Shown here piece by piece: positions 43,301 to 54,800 of a stretch of 64,000 nucleotides of DNA (its first letter is position 1; each line of letters opens with the position of its first letter). A program made the translations under genes and the position numbers. Under the pieces are notes generated by a model that was not told the DNA's origin, made no database searches, and was given only the letters and a program-made list of their open reading frames with translations. Location: the NCBI RefSeq assembly GCF_020360975.1, contig NW_025408698.1, forward strand, positions 1-64,000, read 5' to 3'. The stretch comes from Hirsutella rhossiliensis. Its lineage: Eukaryota > Ascomycota > Sordariomycetes > Hypocreales > Ophiocordycipitaceae.

Positions 43301-44940
43301 ATCATCCAGCCATTTCCGTATGACTTTGAGTTCCTGTGGGTTCATTGGGCGTGTCTTTTGGTACGGAGGTTCTTTTCCAGTCAAAGCTCTATCTTATGGT
43401 CCCATGAGCGCTGCGGGGAAGTTTGTCTGCGAGCTTAGGTAGGAACACATCGTAGAGGTCGCGGAGCCATATCGGGAGCTTCTTCAAGACGTCATCCGCT
43501 GTTCGCTCCGGCTTGCCTTTCATGAACTTTTCGATATCGGCATCTGTGATCTTGGCTAGGCGGGCTGGTGAGTAGCATTCGTCAACAAAGTCGTGCAATT
43601 CATTAGGAAAGAGCTGTCTTGCTTCCTTCCAGCTGAAGTCCATGTTTTTGCTGCTTATACCAAGGACTACCATTTTATAATATTCCTCTGGGAGGTCAGG
43701 TAGGCGGTATTTCATCTGCTGGCGACTACTATCCAGTCGATCAAGCTCATCCCATGTCATTTTCATCGCCTCAACGGTTGGGTCGCGGCAATTGGACGAA
43801 GTTTGTAGCGTTTGTAAGCCGTATGTTCGATAGGTCTGGTCGGTCTGATGGTTCTGGGCGGTGTCGCGAGATGGGTTTGGAAGTGGCACGCTGAGTGGAG
43901 GTAGCGGAGGTCTTGGTGGTGGCTTCTTTGTATGACGGCTGCCAGCAGTCATACGAGGGGCTGGTTTAGTTCTCGGCTGATTGGGGATCATCTGGGCTCG
44001 GCACTCGGGGCCTTGGTGATTCTTCGGGTTGCAGTACGGTAGTGATTTGCGCCTGGGGTCAGCGTTGCTTTAAATGTCATAACCGGAGCATCTTCGCCAG
44101 CGTTGGAACAGTCGTTACTATCATTCTCTAAGTCTTCAACTGTTGGAGGCTGATAGAATGAGACTCGTCGCGCTGGCTTGCTAGATATTGGCGTTGCTTC
44201 AAATGTCATGACGGGGCATCTTCGCTAGTGTTTGAGCAGTTGCTAGTATCGTCCTCTGAGTCGTCGACCGTTGAGGACTGATGTGTGAGTGCTGGAGCAG
44301 TTGCTATGGTCGTCCTCTGAATCTTCGACAATTGGAGCTGGTAGGACAAGGCTCGTCGGACTGGTTTGCCAGGGGTTGGTAGGTCGAACGAGACTCGTCG
44401 GGCTGGTTCACCCGGGATTGGTAGGTCGTGGTAGTTGCCGGGCGGGTCGGGCAGCACCGGTGCAGATGCGTTCTGAACTCCTTGGGGCAACAAAAGTTGT
44501 GACAGTATGGGGATGTGAATGTCAGGACATACTGGACCAGTCGATGCTTGGGTTGTGGCGTTGCAGCCAGGGAGTCCAAGGATGATAGGGGTGTCCGGGA
44601 GAGGTCTGTAACAAAGAATAGGCAGAGCTCATTGTGCAATCCTATCAATATTGGTGCAATGAAGTATTCCGATATTGAGCCAGCCGGTTTCCCGTCGGCG
44701 AGGAGGAGGGCTCGTTTTGTTGGCGTTGGTTGGGTTACGATATTCCGGGTCTTGACAAAGCTACGGTCCGCAAATGCCCGTGCAGAGCATCCGCTATCAA
44801 TAAGGCTCGTCACCTCAATGGGGTCGGTATGCGCGGGGACTAAGGTAGCTTGAATGAGTAGAGATTTGCTGTCTATTGACCTAAGTCTGATAGGTTTGTG
44901 GCTCGAGAGACAGCGACGTATCCATTCCGGCATCCTTGGT
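40370..44940 (-). CDS. Element B pol polyprotein (protease, RT, RNase H, integrase, chromodomain)
   Basis: The protease has [18 protein letters not shown] (DSG motif, near 44,800). A variable linker with three degenerate repeats follows (43,990-44,490). RT shows [57 protein letters not shown] and the catalytic [10 protein letters not shown] (near 42,900). RNase H includes [20 protein letters not shown]. Integrase has [10 protein letters not shown] (zinc finger end), [36 protein letters not shown] and the core end at about 41,100. A chromodomain reads [20 protein letters not shown] near 40,500-40,560. Breaks near 43,230, 42,720, 42,300, 41,965, 41,200 and 40,740 are single indels. Products act in reverse transcription and chromatin-directed insertion. 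Confidence 0.9.
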
Positions 44941-44996
44941 TCCTTCGTTGACCTCCGTCCGCGGCTCTGGGCGGAGGTTATTCTTTTCCCCGGTGC

Positions 44997-46530
44997 TCAA
45001 GTGAGGCTGGGGTGTTGACAGAGGGAGTGGGGGTTGGTGTAGTCCTTGTTTCCTCGTCTGCTATAATATAGCCTTGTTCGAGGATCGCAGTCTTGGAAAG
45101 GCTGGGGATACGCAGGGGTGGGGCTGGGAAACGGGTGGGTTGTGTTGTTGGCTGGCTTGGTAATTGTAGGGGCGGTGGTTTTGTCCAGGTTGGCCGCGTC
45201 CCATTCCTCTACTGTACCCATAGCTAGTTTATATGTTCCAAAGGCCTGGTTGCGTTTTGCGTCGGCCTGCTTCTTTTCATCACATCGCTTTTAAGTGGCC
45301 GGGCTTTTGCAGTACAAACAGAGGTTATTAGTAAAGCAGTCCTCCCTCGTAGGTCTAGCTTGGCGCGTAGCGTCCAAAACCATCGGGTCGCCAGCGTCAG
45401 CCTGTTGGCGTTGTTGGAATTGCTGGTGTGTTTGGCCTTGGTAGGGTCGACTACCTAGACGTCCTGAGCGCAGTTTGTCCTGGTGGTCCTTGGCCAACAG
45501 GTTATCGTAGATCGTCTGGTACATTTACACACCAGAGAAGTTGTCTCTAGCAGGGCGGACAAGCTGGTGCGTCATTTCGTTGGCGAGTTCCTGAGAGACC
45601 TTGAGCTGCAAGGACTCAACTTTCTGGGTCTCAGTCTTTCCACACTCCTCGGCCAGGGCGGCAAAGTCAGCGATGAAGTTTTGGAAGGGTTTCTTGCCCA
45701 TCAAAGGTTATCAAAGGCTTGTGAAGCCGAAAGTGTCAGATCAAGCGTTTCATACTGTTTGTTCATCTCCGCCAGGCAGTCGGTATGGGTTTGCCATGGC
45801 CATATGGCTTTTTTCTCATGTTCAATAATGAAATCGAATTTCTTGCGGTAGAGCTTCAGGCCGATCCTCCAAGCAGGCCAGCGATGTGTTGGATTCTGAT
45901 AAAATCGGTGACAAAGAAACTCATCCACAGCAAAAGTTCGGAGCGCGAGAGCGCCAGTTGACATATTGCTGTTGGCGTTTCTTAACATCCTTCTCATCGC
46001 CTTCAAATGGGTTGGGGTTTGGCATCATTCGACGGGGGCGTGACTCAGGGCGCAATTCTGTTGGTCTGGCGCTCAGCAGAGTTCTTAGTTCATCGGCGAG
46101 GGTGACAAGGGAGTCTTGGGTCCGGGGTGTTCCTTGGGCTTGGGCGAGGTGTGTTTCTAATTCCGCGATTCGTCTCTCTAGATTGGCGTTTTGGTTGATG
46201 AAGTGGTCCATTGCGCTCTCGGCCGCGCGGCAGAGAGCTTCGACCTGGTTCTTGTACATGTCGTCTGTTGGGTCTTGGAGCATAGAGGCGAGGCTGGAGC
46301 AGTCACAAGCTTGGACCCGGTGAAGGGCAGCTGCGATGTTTGGGAAGGTATCATGAATAGCGTCGGCGAGGTTGCGCCCGCCTGGTTCTGGGGATTCATC
46401 ATGGTCTTGGCAGGGCGGGGAAAAATTCCAGTGATCGAGGTAGGGCTGGGCCGCTCGCGGCGTGGTGATCTCGTTGCGTGGGACTTGGGGTGTCGAATGG
46501 AAAACTCTGGTTAGGTGTACAATCGGGATG
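44997..46530 (-). CDS. Element B gag
   Basis: The minus strand reads DTFPNIAAALHRVQACDCSS, a coiled-coil-like NQNANLERRIAELETHLAQ, then NPNPFEGDEKDVKKRQQQY and YRKKFDFIIEHEKKAIWPWQ, as in fungal gypsy Gag. The zinc knuckle CLYCKSPAT...RC lies near 45,280-45,330. The start is uncertain because the first frame overlaps the LTR edge. Frame breaks occur at about 45,930 and 45,700, and there are more near 45,290. Confidence 0.8.
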
Positions 46531-46559
46531 GCGGCGCAGCGATAGTAGACAGCACAAAC

Positions 46560-46691
46560 TATCACGGGGCAGACCTAGGATGCCAGGGAAGATCTATGTT
46601 GTGCTGTGAGGAGGGCAAACTACGGAGGTGGAACAGAGTCTAGACTAAGTACAGGGATGCACGTGACGGAACCCAGGTTGGTGCCGTGACA
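46560..46691 (-). repeat. Element B 5' LTR
   Basis: 132 bp, followed directly by the CAGAC duplication and then by element A integrase sequence. Confidence 0.95.
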
Positions 46692-46696
46692 CAGAC

Positions 46697-49179
46697 ATCG
46701 CAGTTACGCAAGAAACGTCGGATATGCTGTTGCATTAGCGGCCAGTAGAAGTCCCTGGATACGGCTTCTATCGTCCCTTCCCGTCCCGGGTGGCCTACTA
46801 CATGGGAGTCATGAACCTTCTGGATTAAGGAGCCCCGTAATTCGTTTAGCGACTCCTGCTCTAGCGGTGCTGCCTTGGCTGCTGCTTCTGTCGTGATCGG
46901 TGCGCCTGGCACCCATAAGCGGCCACGTAGTCGTAGGTGCCCCCGAGGATCAATAAAGCACTCGGCGACTTGTACCTTCAGCTTAAGCTTGGGTCGAGGG
47001 ACCGAGATCCGTTTCGTACCGCGTTATAAACGCTTGTAAAGACTGGATCCTGGTTTGCCGTTTGCTGCCATAATTGTTGTAGCTCTGGGTCGTGGAAAAC
47101 CGTGTGTTCTTCTTCGCCTTCTCCCGCTTGAGTCGACGTTACTCCGACGTAGGTACGTAGGGCTGCTTCTGGAATAAGCTGCATATCTCGTGCTTCGTGA
47201 TCCGCTTCGTTTGGTCGGTCCTGTTCGCGGCGAGAGCGCGTCTGGCACCACTGCTTCCCGTCCCGGACGGTACTGGAGCTGGAAGTTAAAACGCGAGAGA
47301 TATTCAGCCCAACGTGCCTGCCTTTCCGAGAGCTGTTGGCGCGTCGCGAAATACTCGAGGTTCTTATGGTCGGTAAGGATAACGAAGTTATCACAGCTTC
47401 GTAGCTCGGCTGACCATTGTTCGAGACAACGAATAATAGCGAGCATTTCCTTATCATGGATTGGGTAGTTGCGCTCAGCCGGTGATAGCTTCTGCGAGTG
47501 GAACGCTACTGGCTTGCGTTGTCCGTCGACTTCCTGCGTAAGTGTGCCCCAAGCGCCCAGCCGCTACAGTCTGCTTCTACGAAGGTTGGCCTCTCGAAAT
47601 CCCATTGAGTAAGAATAGGGCGTTCGTAAATAGCGTCTTTAGTGTCTGGAACGCCATATCGTGCTCGTCCGTCCACTTGAACTTAGTCCCCTTTCCTGTT
47701 AGTGCTGTTAGGGTGCAGTTATTTCCGAGGCTTGCGGTATAAATATCCGGTAGTAGTTAACGAATCCTAGAAAACTGCGCACCCCTTCTGGGTAACGGGG
47801 ACTGCCCACTCGACTATTGCTCGTATCTTGTCGGGATCTGCCTGAATGCCAATTCCTGCGTGAATAATGAATCCTAGGTACTTAATCCGCTTGACTCCAA
47901 ATTCGCATTTCTCCGGGTCTAGGTGTAGTCCATGCTCGGCGAGGCGTTCTAAAACTAACCGTACCTTCCGGAAATGGTCTTCTCTGCTCCCGCTCGAATA
48001 GATAAGTATATCGTCCATATAAGCAGAGGCGAACTCGTCGAGGTAGTCTCGTAGGATACCGTTAATATACCGCTGGAAGGTTGCTGGCGCGCCACTTAGC
48101 CCGAACAGGGTAACCATCCATTCGAAGAGACCGTACCGGGTGCGGAACGCTGTCTTCCACTCGTCTCCTTCTGCAACCCGTACTTTATGGAACGCTTGTA
48201 CCACGTCGACCTTAGTGAACCACTTCGCATCTTTTAGGTTGCGAAGTGTCCCTATTAGAGGAAGGGGAACGGTCCGACTTAGTGATTGCGTTCAACGCTC
48301 TGTAGTCACAACAGAATCGCAGCCCGCCACCTGGTTTCCTCACAAACAGGACTGGAGCTGCTGCTTCTGAACTGCTTGCACGGATAAATCCTTTATCCAC
48401 TAGGTCTCGTAGAGTCTTCTTAAGAACCAGGAGTTCCTCTCGTGACATACCGTATAGTGCTCCATACGGTAGTGGTAACTGCTGGCCATTCGGGTCCTCC
48501 TTGATTCTGATTTCGTGGTCTATGCCTGGCTTATGAGGATTCAGCTTATCAGCTTCCTTCTTCATAAATAGAGGCAGTAAATCGTGGAACCGCTGGGGTA
48601 TCGTTCGGCGTAGCTCTGCTTCTGACATGGGTTTCTTTGGTGATAACGCCCTTTCGATATCCTTCATGCTGATAGCGAAAATCGCCGTGGCAGCTGCCTC
48701 TCTTCCTTCCTGCTTGCGGATCCTTTCAAAGTAACCCACAAAGGTACTGGCTGGTACGTGCTTTGCTTCTTCGAACTCCTTGGCTTTCGCAGAATATTCT
48801 CCTTCCCCGGTGATCTACCCAGTCTTGTGTAGGTTCATGCCATAGTCGTTTCTCGTGGGGCACTGGTACGACTTTGTGTGGCATAACCAGGGTTTCCTAG
48901 GATTAGGGAATTCCAATCGGGGCACCACGTAGGCACAGATCGTCTGTATGTGGCCGTTGACCTCCATTGATAGCCATACGAGGCCCTAATCGTTGCTCCT
49001 TCCATTGCCCCTGATGCTCCTGTAATAGCTCGCGGTGCTATTTCCACTATAGGAACTTCCAACTTTTCGACGACTTCTTCGTCAACCGCGGCGTAGCACT
49101 GGCATCCCTCGTCTACGAGTGAGGAGAAGAGATTGGTCCTATTGATAATGCTTCGAATTATTGTAGGACCAACTTCCAT
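46697..49179 (-). pseudogene. Element A pol, 5' part: protease, RT, RNase H, integrase zinc finger
   Basis: Protease-like text FSSLVDEGCQCYAAV has DEG where DSG/DTG is usual. RT has FVRKPGGGLRFCCDYRALNA, FHKVRVAEGDEWKTAFRTRY, LFGLSGAPATFQRYIN and the catalytic YMDDILIYSSG (near 48,010). RNase H has LAIIRCLEQWSAELRSCDNF and [14 protein letters not shown]. The integrase zinc finger reads HDSHVVGHPGREGTIEAV and FLRNCDVC, where element B interrupts it. Frame breaks lie at about 48,790, 48,250, 47,740 and 47,450. Confidence 0.9.
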
Positions 49180-50538
49180 TTTTCTGAGAACTTCTCTTCT
49201 TTGCCACTGCTCCGTTCTTTGGCCTCGAGACCCGTCTTTGTTTCGAGGCTACGCATTTCCAGAGGGATGGGGTCTCGCTAAGTCCTGACTCTTCCTCACT
49301 AGAGTCGTTACCATCATCTTCCAGCAAGGGCATGATCCTAGCGGTGCGGACTTTTACATCCCTCGACCGGCTAGGGTCCTGTCCTGGCGAGTAGGGGCAA
49401 GCGGCAATGAAATGGGTGTTGTCGCCGCAGCGGAGACAACGACCCTCGTCACGGCGTTTATTCCGTTCGTCCTCGGATACCCACCTCGCCCGTTGCTTCC
49501 GTCCTGACCTAGGCTGGAAGCGAACCGTCTTGCTCGTTCCACTTGACCCCTGGCCGTTCGCCCGTCCTCTCTGACCCTGCCCCTGAGTGCGTGTAACCGT
49601 CATTATTACGTCGCCGTCATGGTCGCGTGCGTCACGTGCGTTCTGCTCGGCGGGTAACGTTGCTGACGGTGCCGGGGTGTTGTCGTTACCGGCGACCTGG
49701 ATGTTGCCGATGCCTGATGCCTGCCCTTGGTCACGTTGCCCGCGGGAGCCTGCTTCCTCTGCAACGCCTTAAACTTCGCGGTGTGCTCGAACGCCCAAGC
49801 AATCGGGTGTAGACGTTGGATGTACTCGTTGTAGTCCTTCGGCATGATAACCGGGACTAGTTGCTCACGGAGAGCAGGAGAGATCGAGTTCCGTAGCCAT
49901 GCGAGCTTGGAAGCATTATCCCAGCTCGCGCCGCCCGCTGGTCAATGTTTCCTCGAATTCAGGAGGAACTTCCCAAACTCTTGGCTGTCTCGTTGAATGA
50001 GGGTGCGCAGCCTGTCCTGCGCCCTCTCTGTCTGCTGCACGCTGCCGAACGTCTGGGCTAGGTGCGAGAAGAATTTCCGGGGGTCTGGGTTGCCCTTCGC
50101 GCTCTCTTGCCTCAAAACCCTCGACTCTCCTCATCATCTGATCCGGCAAGGTCTGCAGGATCTCGTACCACACGACGTTGTTGGCCGTTTAGGCCCTCCT
50201 CTTCGTCGGTATTGTACTTAAATACCAGACGGTCGAGGTAGAAGTGGAAGGACTCAGGTTGACCGTTCCACTTCGGCCAAGTCATCGGCTTGCGCTTCTT
50301 GCCACGGTCCATTTCCTGGGCTGCTTCCGGCCTCGGTTCGACGGGTAAGATCGCCGGGGCTGAGCACCCCGGGCTGGGTGTCAACGGTGGCGCTGCTGGC
50401 TAGCCCGGTGAACATCTTCCGCAGTTCTTCGTCTCCCGCGATCCCAGATAAGATCTGCAAGAGCTCTTGCTCCTTCCCTCCATCGGCTCGTTGCGCCGCC
50501 GGTCGCGGTGCCCCTGCATAACTACTATTGTCCTCCAT
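49139..50538 (-). CDS. Element A gag
   Basis: It starts MEDNSSYAGAPRPAAQRADG at 50,538. The capsid-like part includes DYNEYIQRLHPIAWAFEHTA (near 49,800) and MTWPKWNGQPESFHFYLDRL. The nucleocapsid zinc knuckle is CLRCGDNTHFIAAC (CX2CX4HX4C) near 49,410-49,450. Breaks at about 50,250, 50,110, 49,920 and 49,600 are small indels. Confidence 0.82.
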
Positions 50539-50609
50539 CTTGTTCGTCCGTCTCGTCGTCCGATCGATCGTCCGTCTCGTCGTTTAGCCTATCGCCTGTC
50601 TTGCTGTCT

Positions 50610-50700
50610 GTCCTGCTGACTGTCCTGCTGTCTGTCCTGCTGTCTGTCCTGCTGTCTGTCCTGCTGTCTGTCCTGCTGTCTGTCCTTCTGTCTGTCCTGT
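50610..50700. repeat. Tandem CTGTCTGTCCTG (12-bp) repeats
   Basis: Seven to eight near-perfect 12-bp units lie between element A's 5' LTR and its gag start. On the minus strand they read as RTDS repeats in an open frame starting at 50,722, close to the LTR edge. Confidence 0.9.
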
Positions 50701-50724
50701 CTTTTGTTAACTGGTAGCTCAATA

Positions 50725-50901
50725 TGTTACGGGGTCAGCACTGTTAGCACAGGTGCTGGGCGTAATTGATGTAAATTGAGCTACAAAGAGTGTAAAGGGG
50801 AGACGTGTCTACATCGCTCCCTTTAGGAGTCGTGTCCGTGGCGCTCGCACGTGACTAGTCTGGCCATGCCAGATCTACACATCGGGGCGTAGCCCCTTAC
50901 A
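50725..50901 (-). repeat. Element A 5' LTR
   Basis: 177 bp, followed by the CTATA duplication. It matches 38,600-38,775. Confidence 0.93.
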
Positions 50902-50906
50902 CTATA

Positions 50907-51286
50907 GAGGTAGCGAGAGATAAGACGGATGTGCCGGCAACGGCTAAAATAGAGGGGAAAAACCGGCAAAAAGCTCGGTAGTTAAGAGGACATTAGTGAC
51001 TTCTTTAAGCAAGATCTTCTTTGTGAATTAGGATGCTAGAGGGATATAAAGAGGGGCGTTAGATAGAGGAAAGAAGGACAATTAAGGCAATATAATAATT
51101 ACTCCCCTACCGCAATTGCTGCCCCCGTAATAATTAAATAACTTTGCCCTACCTATCCGACCTATTACTTCTAATTTTACCTTCGTGCATTTTATATATA
51201 CTTCTTATATCTCTCTTCGCGAGAGTCTATACTATAGATAATAAATCCTAACTAATAATAAGAGGTTTTTAAAATAACTAAATAGA
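50907..51286. other. AT-rich spacer between elements A and C
   Basis: No gene. The part beyond about 51,090 has the same TA-rich, CA/TG-poor texture as the right-hand end of the window, so it is probably old RIP-mutated DNA into which A and C inserted. Confidence 0.6.
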
Positions 51287-51291
51287 GGGCT

Positions 51292-51491
51292 TGTGGACAG
51301 GCTCTTCACTGCAGTGAGGTTATTCGAACTGGTTCAATTGGTTATATCTTGTGTAACTAGGGAAACGTGTCCCATACAAACTGTGTGCAAAGACCTTCCT
51401 CCCTGTGTCTCACCTCTTACTCGCACGTGACTAGCGCGGTCGATTAGTTATACGTGCGCGATCGGTGCCTAGTGCACAGGTGGATCCAACA
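51292..51491 (-). repeat. Element C 3' LTR
   Basis: 200 bp direct repeat with TG..CA ends, next to the GGGCT duplication. Confidence 0.95.
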
Positions 51492-51827
51492 CTGGAACCT
51501 CTTTCTAAATCGATGATCGCGCACTAATCAATCCACCAAAAACACACACACACAGCGAATTAAGATGAGATAGGAAAAACACGAACAAGAACACCAACAA
51601 ACTCCTACCACGATGCATCACTATGTTGGATGGTGTGCTCTGACTGTAGCTCTCCCTCCCCACACTGGGTGTGTTCTGCCACACGCCATCATGGGCCACA
51701 TTTCGAGCGCCGGATGCGCTAGCTGATTCCATCGGTCCCACGTTGGAATATGGACACGAGGATCTCCTCGTTAATGTGAATGGAATAAAGAACGACGGTA
51801 AAGCAGAAGAAGGGAACGAAAAACCGA

Positions 51828-54800
51828 TTAAATCTCGTCGAGAATTGTTGTGTTATTGCGATGAACGAATCCTTCCACCCTCACGTTTAGCTGATTGTCG
51901 CTAATAAACTGCGTGAGGGCGCTGTTTGGTGATGCCTTCGTCATAGCATCGGCAGGGTTATCTGCGCCGTTGACCCAACGGATTTCCGCAATATCCCTTG
52001 ATTCATATGCCTGCCTCAGCGCCATGATATCTATCATGAGTCGCTTCTCTGTTGTGGTGCCAAGTTTGACGAGGCACTCATAGAGGCTATATGAATCTGT
52101 GCAAATGACGAGCGGGATTTGCTTCAGATCAAGGCGTTGTGCGATCGTATTGACCGTTTGCTTGATCACAAATGCGAGATCGAAGCCCGATGTCAATCCA
52201 TAGATCTCTGATGCAAGAACGCTTCGAGTAACGCGCTTGCATTTAGTTGAGCTCAATGAAGAATGTTTCCGCGGATGGAAAATGAATCGGTTGATTGCGC
52301 GGTCTCATTGGCGATGATAATCACAAAGCCGATCTGAGCTTAAATCCTTATTGTTGGCGAATGATCCATCGGTGAACACAAAGATCTTCGCGCTCTCGAG
52401 ATCGATGGGTATGTAACATAGGCCACGGTCGGGATTGTTGATCTGCCATTCAATCCGCTTGTTCAAAGCCTTGAAGTCGGTATTAACGGGCTCTTGGGCT
52501 TGTGCCGCAACGGAACAATCGTATGTTGCTTCGGGTTGGCAAATCGAAGCGATATATGCCCCGGGCGCGTTGAGCAGCATAATCCTGATGCCTACTTGAT
52601 GCCTGAAGATTGATCTCCTCGAGGTTTGGGCTTGGCCCTTCTGCCTGACGATGACACAGCCATTTTGTATGGTCAGGCGGCTGCCGTTAAAGTCGCAGAT
52701 GGAACCTTCTTGGAGAATCTCTTTTGGCTTGGCCTTAAAGCAGAGTTCTTTCTCCTCGATCTTGAGAAATGCATCTGTGCCAACAATGAATGTGTCATCC
52801 GTTTGCAAGGCCGCGATGCCAAACAGGTCCTTGTCGGCGATGTTGTTTGCCGTGATCAGAAGGCACGGGTCAAACGAAGAGGTTTCCATATTAAGCTTGC
52901 GGCAGTGATGGTCGTGATATGTGTTGAACCAGTGGGCTCCTGCCTCTGCGATGCCATATAGCGGCTTCACGATTCGCAGGATTGTTCCTCTGGATATCTT
53001 CTTTTGAGTTCTTGAGGAAGGGCTGCAAGGATGACACGGGCCAGCTTGGTCTGGGATTGTGTGTATGCCATCGTGATGTCTCTGATCATGATGAACATAT
53101 CCCGTGTGCAGAGAAACGGTGCTAAGGCCAAGGCCACGCGTTGTGCGGGCCGGCTGATGGTAGGGGCTTGTGGATCCCGTTTCCCATCATCATTGTATCC
53201 TTGCACAACGAGGCGTGATTTCTCGTATGGCGTTGCAGTATTTCTTCCCTTAACCTCTCTGACCATTCGTGATTTGAAGACACGATATCCACCATGTTTA
53301 TTCGCATCGAATTCTTCGGGTACAATGACCCCAGCGGCGAGGAGGTTCGTGAGCTCGAGTGTGTCGGAAGCTTCAAATGGGAAACCGGTGCTTGTGATCT
53401 TTCCTTCAGCTCGTAGCCGCTTGCCTGGGCCGAGATGTTCCATTTCTTTTCGAACAAGAAACGCATTAGCTTCATGATGAACGATAAATTGAACGGGTGA
53501 GCAAACAATAGTGGATTCTGATGTGCCATTTTGTGCAGCATCCTTCCTAGGTCAGCCACGCCTGCGCGGCCTCTTTGGCTCAGGGTATTCGAAAGGTTTG
53601 GGTTGGTCTTCTGTGGTAGGAAGAGAAGAGGTTGTTGAGTTGTGGGTGGAAGGGAAGAGGTTTTGAAGAGGATGTTGTTGATCGGATTGTGTTGAGGAAG
53701 GAGTGATTGTTGTGTTGATGGGTCTGTGCGGCTAGGGCTAGGGTCGGGTTGCAACTGAGGAAGGAGCGATTCCGGGTGACGATAGTACGGTTGGACGCAT
53801 GTACTGCGAAATTTCGCTGGTCCGTTGTCCAGGTCAACTGCGATTTCCGTATCCGTCACCTCGAGCACTTTATATGGGCCTTGCCATCCGTGCTTCTCGC
53901 GAAATACGCGAACTTCGCTTCCTAGCGCCAGGGATAGGGGCAGGCGCAACGCTGTATCAGGCCCATTACGCGTATTTAACGCGGTCTGAACCTTCCTCTG
54001 GGCGTTGATCTTCCTCAGCTCTGACATCGTTCGCCACACCGCCAGCTCTTGCCATTGCGGAAGGTGTAGGCGGCGAATCCATCGTCATTCGAGGCAGAGC
54101 ACCGAAGACGAGGAGGTTGGAACGAGGCCATCCGGACCGGCTGTGTCGTTGACAGCCTTGAAAGCCATTTGAAGGACTTGATCAGGGCTCACGGTATCCT
54201 TCAGCTCTGCCTTTAATATATCATATGCTCTTCGGACGGGCACATGATACTTCTCAACCTTCCCAACAGCCCAATGTGCTTCCACAGGCACCTGATGACA
54301 CGTTATTCCCATCAATTTCGCTTCTGCTTGGAACTCGGCAGCAGCGAAATTCGTGCCTGCGTCATGAGTGATCACATCGGGTGGTCCAAGGTATGTATCC
54401 ATCAACATTGTTTCAACGCGAGCCACGTTTCCTTGGCCGTCATGTTGGATAGGAATCTCCTGCCTGATAGGCAGTGGCTTGATCAACAACATGGAGGACT
54501 GGTCTGCCACCCAATGTCATGACATCAACGATGACTTCGTAATTGAAGTCACAATCATCCTTCAAGCTGAACTTGAACCTTCGTGGCGGGTCGGATTTCA
54601 TCTGACAGTAGTGGCAGAACTTCTTGATCATTTCCAGAGCTTCGATTTCCACATCATGGCCAGCCGAATTCAGCAGCTTGTGCAGCCGATACACGGATGG
54701 ATGACCAAAACGCGTGTGGAGGCGCCGCAATTCAGCCTCCGTGAGATATGCCACTGATGCCTCTTGTTTCCGCAAGAAGAACCACGCGTGACCCCATCTT

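Larger units (their letters stand above)
40172..46696 (-). mobile_element. Element B: nested Ty3/gypsy chromovirus
   Basis: LTRs at 40,177-40,308 and 46,560-46,691 (132 bp each) are identical by eye and flanked by CAGAC (40,172-40,176 and 46,692-46,696). On the minus strand the LTR runs TGTCACGG...CCGTGATA, giving an imperfect 8-bp terminal inversion. A polypurine tract (minus-strand GGGAAGGGGGTAC) sits against the 3' LTR at about 40,309-40,323. The total is 6,515 bp without the target duplications. gag and pol are on the minus strand in gypsy order. There is no RIP signature. Confidence 0.95.
38595..50906 (-). mobile_element. Element A: Ty3/gypsy chromovirus, split by nested element B
   Basis: Direct repeats at 38,600-38,775 and 50,725-50,901 are the LTRs. 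They are flanked by the 5-bp duplication CTATA (38,595-38,599 and 50,902-50,906). Read on the minus strand the LTR is TGTAAG...CGTAACA. Gene order on that strand is gag, protease, RT, RNase H, integrase, chromodomain, which is Ty3/gypsy order. Without B and one copy of its 5-bp target duplication, the element is about 5.8 kb. A polypurine tract (minus-strand GAGAGAGAGGGGAATGGG) abuts the left, 3' LTR at about 38,772-38,792. It lacks the RIP signature. Confidence 0.93.

Noticed and set aside
50525..50722. Short regular repeats that might look like a CRISPR array
   Set aside because: Units are 12 bp with no unique spacers, and the host is a eukaryote; it is a minisatellite in a retrotransposon.
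38600..50901. A single giant 12.3-kb LTR element
   Set aside because: Inner LTRs with their own target duplication and two full sets of pol motifs show two nested elements.
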